Shown: positions 37,601-48,480 of the stretch, one piece after another
How the letters are laid out: the number at the start of each line of letters is the position of its first letter
Position numbering within the stretch: the stretch's first letter is position 1
NCBI GenBank assembly: GCA_021792755.1
Contig: JAJYUA010000022.1
Span: 1-64,000 of the forward strand
From: Pseudomonadota bacterium
Lineage (GTDB): Bacteria; Pseudomonadota; Gammaproteobacteria; Steroidobacterales; Steroidobacteraceae
DNA length: 64,000 nucleotides
Direction of reading: 5' to 3'
The notes under the pieces: model-generated
The model's database searches: none
What the model was told of the DNA's origin: nothing
Seen by the model: only the letters and a program-made list of their open reading frames with translations
Position numbers and translations under genes: made by a program

Positions 37601-39449
37601 CGGCAACGGTATGCTGCTTTCGCGCCATATCCTGCTGCAGGCCGCATTCGACCACCGGCACATCTTCCTCGACCCGAAACCGGACCGGGAAGCGAGCTTC
37701 GCCGAGCGGCAGCGCCTCTTCGCCCTGCCGCGCTCGAGCTGGGATGACTACGACCGCAGGCGTATCTCCAAGGGCGGTGGGGTCTTTCCGCGTACCGCCA
37801 AGTCGATCGTCCTGTCCGCCGAGGCCCGCTCGCTGCTGCGGCTCGAGGGTCCCGCGGCCACACCGACGGAAGTCATCCGCGCAATCCTGCGCATGCCGGT
37901 GGATCTTCTCTGGAACGGCGGCATCGGCACGTACGTCAAATCCAGCCGCGAATCAAACGCCGAGGTCGGCGACCGCGCGAACGATGCGTTGCGCGTCAAC
38001 GGCGCCGAGCTGGGAGCCAAAGTGGCCGGCGAGGGCGGCAACCTCGGCTTCACCCAGCGCGGTCGCATCGAGTACGCCCTGGCGGGCGGCCGTCTCAACA
38101 CGGACTTCATCGACAATTCCGCCGGCGTGAACACCTCGGACGTCGAGGTCAACCTCAAGATCCTGCTGAACCCGCTGGTGCACTCCGGCAAGCTCTCGAC
38201 GGCCGACCGCAACCGGCTGCTCGCGCGCATGTCCGACGAGGTGTGCGCGCTGGTGCTGCACAACAACTATCTTCAGGGCCAGGCGATCAGCACGCTCGAG
38301 CAGCAGTCGCGGACCCGCCTGGCGGAGTTCCAGCACCTGATCCGCCTCCTCGAGCGCTCCGGAGGCCTCAATCGCGCGCTCGAGTTCCTGCCTAGCGACG
38401 AGGAGATCGCCGAGCGGCGCAAGAGCGGCGCCGGCCTCACCCGGCCGGAGCTCGCCGTCCTGCTCTCCTACAGCAAGATCTGGCTCAACAACCACCTGCT
38501 CGACTCCGATGTGCCCGAGGACCCTTACCTCTCCAACGAGCTGGAGCGCTACTTCCCTCCTCCCGTGCGCACGCGCTTCGCCCGGGCCATCGAGAAGCAC
38601 CGGCTAAGGCGCCAGATCATCGCCACGGCCACCACCAACAGCCTGATCAACCGCATGGGCCCGACGTTCGTGCTGCGTGCGCAGGAAGATACCGGCGCCG
38701 AGCCCGCGCAGATCGCCCGCGCGTACACAGCCGCGCGCGAGATATTCGAGGTGCGCAAGCTCTGGGCCGAGATCGAGGCGCTCGACAACCGCGTGCCGGC
38801 CAGGATCCAGTATGCGGCCGATTTCGAGATCAGCCGCCTTCTGCGCCACGCGACCTACTGGCTGCTCGCCCGCCGCCGCAACCTCAAAGTCGACTCCGCG
38901 GTGGCGGAGTTCCGTCACGGCGTGCACGAGCTCGGCACGCGGATCGCGCAGATCCTGAGCGGCTCGTGGCAGGCGCACTTCGAGAGCGTGCGCCAGCAGC
39001 ACGTGGAGGCGGGGCTGCCCGCCGCATTGGCCGCCCGGATCGGCGGCCTGGAGGCGCACAACGCCTCGCTCGACGTCGTCGAGTTTGCCAACGGCCGCCG
39101 CATGGCCGTGCCCGCGGCCGCGCGGGTGTACTTCGAGGTCGGCTCACGCACGGGCCTCGACTGGCTGCTCGAGCGCATCGACAAGCTGTCGGTGGACGGC
39201 CCCTGGCAGGCAATCGCCCGCACGGGTCTGCGCGATGCGGCGATGCGCATTCACCGCCGGCTCGCCGAGCGCGTCCTCGCGCGCGGCAGCCAGGGCACGG
39301 CCGAGGAGCGGATCGGCGCCTGGCAGAAAGCCGCCGGCCGGCGCCTCGTCCACTGGGAGCGGACTCTCATCGAGATGCGCGCGGCCGGCGCGGCCGATTT
39401 CGCCACGCTCACGGTCGGTGTCGAGTCGTTGCGCAAGCTGGCCGACTGA
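34602..39449 (+). CDS. NAD-specific glutamate dehydrogenase, large (L-180-like) class
   Basis: A 1615-residue cytoplasmic enzyme that oxidatively deaminates glutamate to 2-oxoglutarate with NAD. The N-terminal half has ACT-like regulatory segments ([30 protein letters not shown]). The central catalytic domain shows [46 protein letters not shown] and [51 protein letters not shown] and [13 protein letters not shown] complete the signature of the 180-kDa bacterial class. The length is normal. The class is usually allosterically controlled and catabolic, linking amino-acid use to the TCA cycle. It is divergent from hrpA, and gpmA follows 101 bases downstream. Confidence 0.95.
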   Translation: [1615 protein letters not shown]

Positions 39450-39550
39450 ATGCAAAATCCAGGCTCCTCCTCCCTCACACGCAGGATTCGACGGGAGTCC
39501 TTTGCACAGAACCCCGTCCATGAATCCGAAATCATGCCTCAGGTGCCAGA

Positions 39551-40300
39551 ATGCCCGGAAAGCTGATCCTCGTCCGCCACGGCCAGAGCCTCTGGAACAT
39601 GGAAAACCTGTTCACCGGCTGGACCGACATCGATCTGGCCCCCGTCGGCCGCGAGGAGGCCGAGCAGGCCGGCCGACAGCTCCTGGAGGAAAAAATCCAG
39701 GTCGACATCGCGTTCACCTCGGTGCTGAAGCGGGCGATCCGCACGCTGTGGATCATGCTCGATGTGATGGATCGGATGTGGCTCCCGGTCGAGCGCTCCT
39801 GGCGGCTGAATGAGCGGCATTACGGGGCGCTGCAGGGACTCGACAAGGCCCAGACCGTGGAGCGCCACGGCGCGGCACAGGTCAAGATCTGGCGCCGCAG
39901 CTACGACACTGCGCCGCCGCCGCTCGCCAGCGACGATCCCCGCCATCCGCGCTTCGATCCCCGCTACGCCGATGTGCCGGCCGACGAGCTGCCGTCGGCG
40001 GAGTCGCTGAAAGACACCCTGGCGCGCGTGCTGCCATACTGGCACGCGCGCATCGCACCGGAGGTGCGTGCAGGCCGCAACGTGCTGGTCGCAGCGCACG
40101 GTAACAGCCTGCGCGCGATGGTGAAGATGCTCGACGAACTCTCCGAGGGCGACATCGTGGAGCTCAACATCCCGACGGGCATACCGCTGGTCTACGAGCT
40201 CGATGCGCAGCTCAAGCCCCTCGGCAGCCGCTACCTGGGCGATCCGCGAGCCGCCGCCGCCGCCGCCGAAGCCGTCCGGCGCCAGACCGAGAAGCGCTGA
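39551..40300 (+). CDS. gpmA: 2,3-bisphosphoglycerate-dependent phosphoglycerate mutase
   Basis: A 249-residue glycolytic/gluconeogenic enzyme that interconverts 3- and 2-phosphoglycerate via a phosphohistidine. The catalytic [10 protein letters not shown] (H10) opens the protein, FTGWTDIDL follows, [10 protein letters not shown] holds the catalytic glutamate, and [10 protein letters not shown] supplies the second histidine (about H183). [13 protein letters not shown] is a family signature. The length fits the dimeric or tetrameric GpmA class. The start at 39551 is preceded by GGTGCCAGA, a weak ribosome site. It lies downstream of the glutamate dehydrogenase gene on the same strand. Confidence 0.95.
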   Translation: MPGKLILVRHGQSLWNMENLFTGWTDIDLAPVGREEAEQAGRQLLEEKIQVDIAFTSVLKRAIRTLWIMLDVMDRMWLPVERSWRLNERHYGALQGLDKAQTVERHGAAQVKIWRRSYDTAPPPLASDDPRHPRFDPRYADVPADELPSAESLKDTLARVLPYWHARIAPEVRAGRNVLVAAHGNSLRAMVKMLDELSEGDIVELNIPTGIPLVYELDAQLKPLGSRYLGDPRAAAAAAEAVRRQTEKR

Positions 40301-40472
40301 AGGCAAGCGGCGCCGGATGAGTCCGGGCCCGGGCAGCGCATGCCCGGGGCAGGGCCGGCTCGTGCGGACAAGCGATCGGCTGCGCCGCGCTCCGCGGCGC
40401 AATGGGCTCGGGACGCGCCGAGGGCAAGACCGGGGGAGGGGCCCGCGCTCTCGGCGCCAGAATGGGCCCGGA

Positions 40473-40892
40473 TCAGGCCGCCCAGCGGTCGTAGCGCCCC
40501 TGGAACTCCTCGGCCAGCGCGCCCATGTGGCGACTGATCGCCTGGATATCCGGCACGATCAAGCGCATGGACTTGGAGGCGTGCAGACTGAACGGCATAT
40601 CGCTACCGTCCGGGATCGGCTTGACATCCACGGCGAATCCCTCCGGCTCGAGCCGCGTGCGTACCGCCTCGCAGGCGGCCTCGTCCTTCAGCGCGAGGAA
40701 AAAGTCCACCTGGTATTCGTTGAACGGGTGGTAGCCCTCGGCGCGCAGCCGCTTGACCATCATCTCGTCCCAGCTTTCATGCTGTTCGAGACTGCGCTGC
40801 TGCTGCAGGGTCTTGCGGATCCGGAAATAGCCGACGATCAGGATGATTACCCCGACGACGGCGACCGCAAAAATGGCGTGAACGATGTCCAC
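40473..40892 (-). CDS. RraB-like ribonuclease E regulator domain protein
   Basis: A 139-residue protein with an N-terminal membrane anchor (about 4-24, HAIFAVAVVGVIILIVGYF) followed by an RraB-type ferredoxin-like domain (DEMMVKRLRAEGYHPFNEYQ, VDFFLALKDEAACEAVRTRL, GFAVDVKPIP). RraB inhibits RNase E in E. coli, but that protein is soluble, so the membrane segment is unusual and the role is tentative. GTG 40892 is used, because the frame upstream overlaps the ferredoxin gene in a different frame and lacks similarity. It follows the 2Fe-2S ferredoxin gene by 13 bases and is probably co-transcribed with it. Confidence 0.7.
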   Translation of the reverse strand: MDIVHAIFAVAVVGVIILIVGYFRIRKTLQQQRSLEQHESWDEMMVKRLRAEGYHPFNEYQVDFFLALKDEAACEAVRTRLEPEGFAVDVKPIPDGSDMPFSLHASKSMRLIVPDIQAISRHMGALAEEFQGRYDRWAA

Positions 40893-40905
40893 GGAGACGG
40901 CCGCC

Positions 40906-41220
40906 TCACTCGTCCGGTGCGATGGTGACGCGCAGGCCGTCGAGCTCGGGCGTGAACTCGATCTGGCAGGACAGGCGCGAGGTGTCCTGGTACTGCGACA
41001 GCTCACGCAGCAGCTCGCGCTCATCGGACATGGGCGAGGGGAGCCGGTCGTGCCAGTCCGGATCGACGTAAACGTGGCAGGTGGCACAGGAGCACATGCC
41101 GCCGCAGATGGCCGCGACTCCGTAGTCGAGATCCCTCAAGGTTTCCATGACCTTGAGGCCGGTTTTCCCCTCGACCCGATACTCCTTGCCATCGCGGTCG
41201 ATCACACGCAGAAACGCCAT
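40906..41220 (-). CDS. 2Fe-2S ferredoxin, adrenodoxin/putidaredoxin type
   Basis: A 104-residue electron carrier. The cluster ligands are C39, C45 and C48 (ICGGMCSCATCHVY) and C85 (RLSCQIEF), the CX5CX2C-X36-C pattern of adrenodoxin-type ferredoxins. The C-terminal DGLRVTIAP is also typical. Such proteins donate electrons to cytochrome P450s, ring-hydroxylating oxygenases or Fe-S assembly. No such partner is adjacent, and neither hscA/hscB nor isc genes are in the window, so the partner is unknown. ATG 41220 follows AAAGGTGGCTGA. It is the first gene of a short unit with the RraB-like gene. Confidence 0.88.
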   Translation of the reverse strand: MAFLRVIDRDGKEYRVEGKTGLKVMETLRDLDYGVAAICGGMCSCATCHVYVDPDWHDRLPSPMSDERELLRELSQYQDTSRLSCQIEFTPELDGLRVTIAPDE

Positions 41221-41344
41221 TCAGCCACCTTTCGAGACAAGTCAGTCCGGAAGAAGAAATTTGTGAAAATTGAATGCACTAGTGTGCCGGGTCGCGGGGG
41301 CGCGCGCCACTGCCGGGGACGCTTCCGCTGCGCTCCCACGCCCC

Positions 41345-41596
41345 TCAGAAAGGGCCGAGGACTTTGATGATGAATGCCGCCTTGCCGGCATCGAGTGCCC
41401 GCGCCTCGAGCGTGGCGCGCAGCTCGCTCCTCAATGCCTCGAAAACCTGCTCGTACTCGCCGAATACCTGCGTGCTCAAGCTCCCGGCCACTACCTTGAG
41501 GTCCCGGCGGGCACCCAGCCGGCCGATGAAATCGTGGATCATCGGCGCGAAATCCTCGGCGAGCGGGTACAGGCTGATTTCCACCCCGATGTCCAT
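41345..41596 (-). CDS. YkoF/MTH1187-type thiamine-binding protein
   Basis: An 83-residue ferredoxin-like-fold protein of the YkoF/MTH1187 (DUF77) family, characterised by VEISLYPLAEDFAPMIHDFI and a C-terminal AAFIIKVLGPF. Members bind thiamine or related pyrimidines, and some form tetramers regulating thiamine transport. The gene stands alone by spacing, 125 bases from the ferredoxin gene. No TPP riboswitch is recognised upstream (41597-41640), so regulation by thiamine is not evident. Confidence 0.8.
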   Translation of the reverse strand: MDIGVEISLYPLAEDFAPMIHDFIGRLGARRDLKVVAGSLSTQVFGEYEQVFEALRSELRATLEARALDAGKAAFIIKVLGPF

Positions 41597-41767
41597 CAGG
41601 CGATCATTCTACCGTTTTTCAGAAGGCCGCCCGATTAAGCATGGCGACAGCACCGTGCCGGCGGCTCTGCCGTGGCACCATCCCGGCTCAGCCAGTCTGC
41701 CGGCGATGGGCTAGAATGGCCGCCCCGCGCCCCCTCCCCGCCGTGGTGCGCCGCAGAACAGTATCCA

Positions 41768-42670
41768 ATGACTGGCAAGATTCAAATCCATCAGGTCGAC
41801 GCCTTCACTCTCGAGCGCTTCACAGGCAATCCCGCCGGGGTCGTGCTGCAAGCGGACGGCCTGACGGACACGCAGATGCTGGCCATCGCCCGGGAGCTGA
41901 ATAATGCCGATACGGCATTCATTTCCGCCTCCGAGGGCTCCGAGCACGATGTCCGCGCGCGATTCTTCACCCCGCGTACCGAAGCCGGATTCGTCGGCCA
42001 CGCCACCGTCGCGGCCCATCACGTGCTCTCGGCTTTGCCGAACGCGCCGCGGCGCCTGCGGCAGAAGTCCAGGGCCGGCACCGTCGACATCGAGATCCGC
42101 GGCGAAGGCGAGCAGCACAAGATCGCCATCCGCCAGAATCCACCGCCCCTCGGGCGCGAGCTGAACGATCGGGAGCGGCTGGCTGTGCTCGATGCGCTCG
42201 CGCTCGCCACGGACGACCTGGACACCCGCTGCCCGCTGCGCATCGCCGGCGCGAGCAGCACGCGGTTGCTGATCGGTGTGCGCAGCGTCGAGGCCCTGAA
42301 TCACCTCAAGCCCGACATGGTCCGCCTCACGACGCTGTCGGCACAAGTCGGCGCGGCGGGATATTTCGTGTTCGCGCTCGCGCCGGGAAACGAGGATCAT
42401 CTGACCGAAGCGCGCATGTTCTGCCCGGCGCTCGGCATTGCGGAAGATCCCGTCAGCGGCAATGCCCACGGTCTGCTCGGCGTGTACCTGGTCCAGAACG
42501 GCCTGCTCTCCCACGACCGGCACCGCGCCGCGTTCCGGGGCGTTCAGGGCCGGTGGCTGCACCGGCCCGGACGGGTGGAGGTCGAGCTGGAGATGACCGG
42601 AGGTGCCGTCTCCGCGGTGTGGATCATCGGCCAGGCCGTGTCGGTCTTTCAGACCGAGATGACGCTCTGA
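41768..42670 (+). CDS. PhzF family isomerase/epimerase-like protein
   Basis: A 300-residue protein with the duplicated diaminopimelate-epimerase fold of PhzF proteins. FTGNPAGVVLQADGLTDTQM near the N-terminus, TEAGFVGHATVAAHHVL and AEDPVSGNAHGLLGVYL are family signatures. In PhzF the catalytic acid is a glutamate in an ELxxSETxF motif; here ELNNADTAF has aspartate (D48), so catalysis may differ. No phenazine biosynthesis genes are present, so its substrate is unknown. The 3' end overlaps the ABC ATPase gene by 22 bases on the opposite strand. ATG 41768 is the only sensible start at the N-terminal motif. Confidence 0.85.
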   Translation: MTGKIQIHQVDAFTLERFTGNPAGVVLQADGLTDTQMLAIARELNNADTAFISASEGSEHDVRARFFTPRTEAGFVGHATVAAHHVLSALPNAPRRLRQKSRAGTVDIEIRGEGEQHKIAIRQNPPPLGRELNDRERLAVLDALALATDDLDTRCPLRIAGASSTRLLIGVRSVEALNHLKPDMVRLTTLSAQVGAAGYFVFALAPGNEDHLTEARMFCPALGIAEDPVSGNAHGLLGVYLVQNGLLSHDRHRAAFRGVQGRWLHRPGRVEVELEMTGGAVSAVWIIGQAVSVFQTEMTL

Positions 42671-44202
42671 GTGTCTGCGACCGGCCCGCGTGCCGGCCCG
42701 GCGTAGCGCACGCGGCCTTGCGCGAGCTCGAGTTCGTGCGTGCACCAGCCCGGCCACTCCGACCGCCGATGCACGCTGATCACCACTGCCGTCCCATCGG
42801 CGAGCAGAGGCCCGATCCGCTCGCACAGCTCGCGCCGCGTGGGTCCGTCCAGCCCCGAGAACGGCTCATCGAGCAGCAGCAGGGCCGGACGGCGCACCCA
42901 GGCGCGCGCAAACAGCACCTTGCGCAGCTGGCCGTAGGATAGTTCCCGCAGCGTCCGCCTCGCGAGCCCCGTCAGGCCGAACTGCGCGAGTGCGCGCCGT
43001 GCGGCGGCGCGATCGGCCGATGTCGGCGGATCGCTCAACCCGATGCTGGCATACCGACCCGACTGCACGACCTCGCCGACCGTCAGGCGCTGCGGGTGAT
43101 CGGCCTGCAGATGCGGCGCCACCAGCCCGACACGCCGTTTGAACCGCTGCAGCGGCACTCCGGGACGGATACCGGCGCGCTCGATGCGCCCGCAGGCCGC
43201 GACACCGTGGTCCCCGTAGAGCGTCCTCAGCAGCGTGGTTTTGCCGGAACCGTTGTGTCCGTGCACCACCCAACACTCCCCTGCCCGGATCGTCAGCGAC
43301 ACCCCGCGCAGGGCCACGTGCTCATCGAGATGAACGCAGGCATCGCTCATGCGGATCAGGAGCCTGCCGGCTGCCGAACCGGTGCGGATCGAAGATGACA
43401 CACGCGAGCGCGTCGGGCGACCCTCCCCCCCCAACCAACGCGCGAGCAACCCGGCGCGCACGGGGCCGCGATAGGCCACGCGACCGTGTTCCAACACGAG
43501 GGCATGCGTGGCGGATGACGGCACGTCCTCGGCTCTGTGGGTGGAAAGCACCCAGGGAAGGCGCGAGCGGGCGGTACTTTGCAGCCATCGCAGCGCGCGC
43601 TGCCGATTGGCCTCATCCAGGCCGTTGAGCAGCTCATCGAGCAGCAACAGCTTCGGCCGGCACACCAGAGCCCGCGCCAGCAACGTCATGCGCCGCTCAC
43701 CGTAGGAGAGCGTGAGAAACCGCCGCCGCGCGAGCGGATCGAGCCGCAGCCGGCGCATCATCGCGGCGACGCGCCTGCGATCGGCTCCGTCCGGCACATC
43801 GAGCGGGATATCGGTGCGGTACAGACCGGTGGCGACCACTTCCTCGGCGGTGTGATTCCAGCGGTAACGCTCGTATTTGTCCTGGCGCTCCGGGCCCAGA
43901 TAGCCGATCTGCCCCTGCACCTCCTGTGCCGTAGGCCATACCTTGCCCTTCCAGAGGTACTGTCGCGTGTCCCGGCCCGAGGTGGGCCAGACGGCCCCCG
44001 CGACCAGCTTCAGCAGCTGGGTCTTGCCAGCCCCGTTCGCGCCGGCGAGCACCCAGCGCTCTCCGGGCCGGATCGTCCAGCTCACCCCGTCGAGCACGCG
44101 CCGAGCGGCGCGTGTCAGCGACACTTCGCGCAGCCGCGCCTCGATGAATTGTCTGTCCGCGCGGGGTCTGTCCGCCGGGGAGGCATCGGTCGGCTTCGCC
44201 AT
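42649..44202 (-). CDS. ModF-like dual ABC ATP-binding protein
   Basis: A 517-residue protein with two fused ABC ATPase domains and no membrane domain. The first Walker A is GANGAGKT (about 54-61), with signature LSYGERRM and LLLDELLNGLD. The second is GHNGSGKT (about 313-320), with LSYGQLRK and LLLDEPFSGLD. This duplication and the AWVRRPALLLLDEPF style match ModF, linked to molybdate use in E. coli though not a proven importer part. No molybdate permease genes are near. The gene is convergent with the PhzF-family gene and divergent from the phosphotransacylase gene. ATG 44202 opens the only continuous frame. Confidence 0.85.
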   Translation of the reverse strand: MAKPTDASPADRPRADRQFIEARLREVSLTRAARRVLDGVSWTIRPGERWVLAGANGAGKTQLLKLVAGAVWPTSGRDTRQYLWKGKVWPTAQEVQGQIGYLGPERQDKYERYRWNHTAEEVVATGLYRTDIPLDVPDGADRRRVAAMMRRLRLDPLARRRFLTLSYGERRMTLLARALVCRPKLLLLDELLNGLDEANRQRALRWLQSTARSRLPWVLSTHRAEDVPSSATHALVLEHGRVAYRGPVRAGLLARWLGGEGRPTRSRVSSSIRTGSAAGRLLIRMSDACVHLDEHVALRGVSLTIRAGECWVVHGHNGSGKTTLLRTLYGDHGVAACGRIERAGIRPGVPLQRFKRRVGLVAPHLQADHPQRLTVGEVVQSGRYASIGLSDPPTSADRAAARRALAQFGLTGLARRTLRELSYGQLRKVLFARAWVRRPALLLLDEPFSGLDGPTRRELCERIGPLLADGTAVVISVHRRSEWPGWCTHELELAQGRVRYAGPARGPVADTQSVISV

Positions 44203-44389
44203 GATTCTCGGTTACGAATGGGGAAAGTGCCATTTTTGCACAGTCCGCGGCGCCGGGTGCGCGGGGCCGCAGCGGCGCAGACCGGGCCCCGGAAGGCGCA
44301 GGCCGGTGCACCGCACGGACTTGTACGGATTGCCGCCGGCCGAGCCGACGCGCATGATTCGATGCCGATGCCCATGGAATATCATTGCT

Positions 44390-45376
44390 GTGAGAGCGGC
44401 TCGCGAACCTGGCAATCCTGAAGATCTCGAACGGCGCACGGCCGGTTCGCACGAGGAGCCCCGCCATCTCCAGCAACTGATCGACAGGGCACGGGAGTTC
44501 GGAGCGCTGCGCACGGCGGTGGTCCATCCGACGGATGAGGTCTCGCTGCTGGGTGCGATCGAGGCGGCCCGTCAGGGGCTGATCAGTCCGGTCCTGGTCG
44601 GTCCGGGACAAGCAATCCGCGAGGTCGCCCGGGCGGCGCAAATCGACCTGTCCCCTTACTCCCTCGTCGCCGCGGAGCACGACTCGCAAAGCGCCACGCG
44701 TGCGATCGCGATGGCCCGTGCCGGGGAGGTGCAGGCCTTGATGAAAGGCGCGCTGCATACCGATGAGCTGATGCATGCCGCCGTCGATCCCGAGCACGGG
44801 CTGCGCGCCGTCCGCCGCGCCAGCCACGTCTTCGTCATCGAGTCGCCTCAATACCCCCGGCTGTTGTTCATCACCGATGCCGCTATCAACATCTATCCGA
44901 CGCTCGAAGACAAACGCGACATCGTGCAGAATGCGATCGATCTCGCCCGGACACTAGGGGTGCGCAGCCCGCGCGTGGCAATTCTATCCGCCCTCGAGCT
45001 GGTCACATCCAGGATCAAATCGACCATCGAGGCCGCCGCGCTGTGCAAAATGGCCGATCGGGGGCAGATCGAGGGCGGCGTGCTCGACGGGCCGTTTGGC
45101 TTCGACAATGCGGTCTCGAGCGAGGCCGCCGCGACCAAGCACATCGTGTCCCCCGTTGCCGGCCGAGCCGACATCTTTGTCGTTCCCGACATCGAAGCGG
45201 GCAATATGCTTGCCAAGCAGCTCGAGTACCTTTCCGGCGCACGACTCGCCGGCGTGGTGCTCGGCATGCGCGTGCCGATCGTCCTTACCAGCCGGGCCGA
45301 TGACACGGCGGCGCGCCTCGCCTCGTGCGCGCTTGCGATTCTCTGGGCACATCGACGGCCGCTCGACGTCGCGTAG
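44390..45376 (+). CDS. Phosphate acetyl/butyryltransferase family protein
   Basis: A 328-residue phosphotransacylase of the Pta/Ptb family, converting an acyl-CoA and phosphate to acyl-phosphate and CoA. The family segments are recognisable: [52 protein letters not shown] and [16 protein letters not shown]. Also present are [15 protein letters not shown] and [19 protein letters not shown]. It resembles the C-terminal half of bifunctional enoyl-CoA hydratase/phosphate acetyltransferases, but only the transacylase half is present. GTG 44390 is chosen and an in-frame ATG at 44354 is the alternative; neither has a strong ribosome site. No acetate or butyrate kinase gene is adjacent. A broken AAA+ gene follows. 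Confidence 0.85.
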   Translation: MRAAREPGNPEDLERRTAGSHEEPRHLQQLIDRAREFGALRTAVVHPTDEVSLLGAIEAARQGLISPVLVGPGQAIREVARAAQIDLSPYSLVAAEHDSQSATRAIAMARAGEVQALMKGALHTDELMHAAVDPEHGLRAVRRASHVFVIESPQYPRLLFITDAAINIYPTLEDKRDIVQNAIDLARTLGVRSPRVAILSALELVTSRIKSTIEAAALCKMADRGQIEGGVLDGPFGFDNAVSSEAAATKHIVSPVAGRADIFVVPDIEAGNMLAKQLEYLSGARLAGVVLGMRVPIVLTSRADDTAARLASCALAILWAHRRPLDVA

Positions 45377-45394
45377 CTACAGCCGGCACAGTGG

Positions 45395-45839
45395 ATGCCG
45401 GCGACTCGATCCCTCTTTGCCGCCGAAGCGCGCCTCGATCCGAGTCCGCTCGTGGGTCCACCGGGAATCGGCAAGACGATCTTTTCAAGCCGCATCGCCG
45501 GGCGGCTCGGCGTGCGCATGTCGGTGGTCTTCGCGGACGGCACGCAGGACGCCATGCGCTTGTGAGGCTCCGACGCGCGGTGGAGCAACGCACGCACCGG
45601 CATGGGGTGTTCGCGCGCGCTCGCGGGCGGCGAGTCCGCCGCACCCGTGCACGTCGTCGGCGAACTCGACAAGCTCGCGCCGGCGAGTGGCAGCAATCGC
45701 GACACGCCGATCAAACCCTCGTCGGACTTGCTGCCGCCGGACTCCGCGCCGCGCTCCATGGATATGTCGCTGCAGCTCGATATGCCCGACGATGGTCGCG
45801 GCTGCGCGCTTCAGGTCCCACAAGACTCTTGCTCTCGGA

Positions 45840-45840
<1 letters not shown>
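45395..45840 (+). pseudogene. AAA+ ATPase pseudogene
   Basis: A degenerate AAA+ ATPase fragment. From ATG 45395 the frame reads VGPPGIGKT (Walker A) and [17 protein letters not shown], then hits an in-frame TGA at 45563. The same frame continues through [26 protein letters not shown] (decayed Walker B) and [13 protein letters not shown]. It is cut off where it meets the katG 3' end, so the C-terminal half and the arginine-finger region are missing. The pattern suits Lon- or CbxX-like ATPases, although which subfamily is unclear. A single stop plus truncation points to a pseudogene rather than a sequencing error. Confidence 0.6.

Positions 45841-48480
<2,640 letters not shown>

Noticed and set aside
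45563-45565. In-frame TGA in the AAA+ gene as a selenocysteine codon
   Set aside because: AAA+ ATPases have no known selenocysteine at this site, the gene is also truncated, and no SECIS-like hairpin was recognised.
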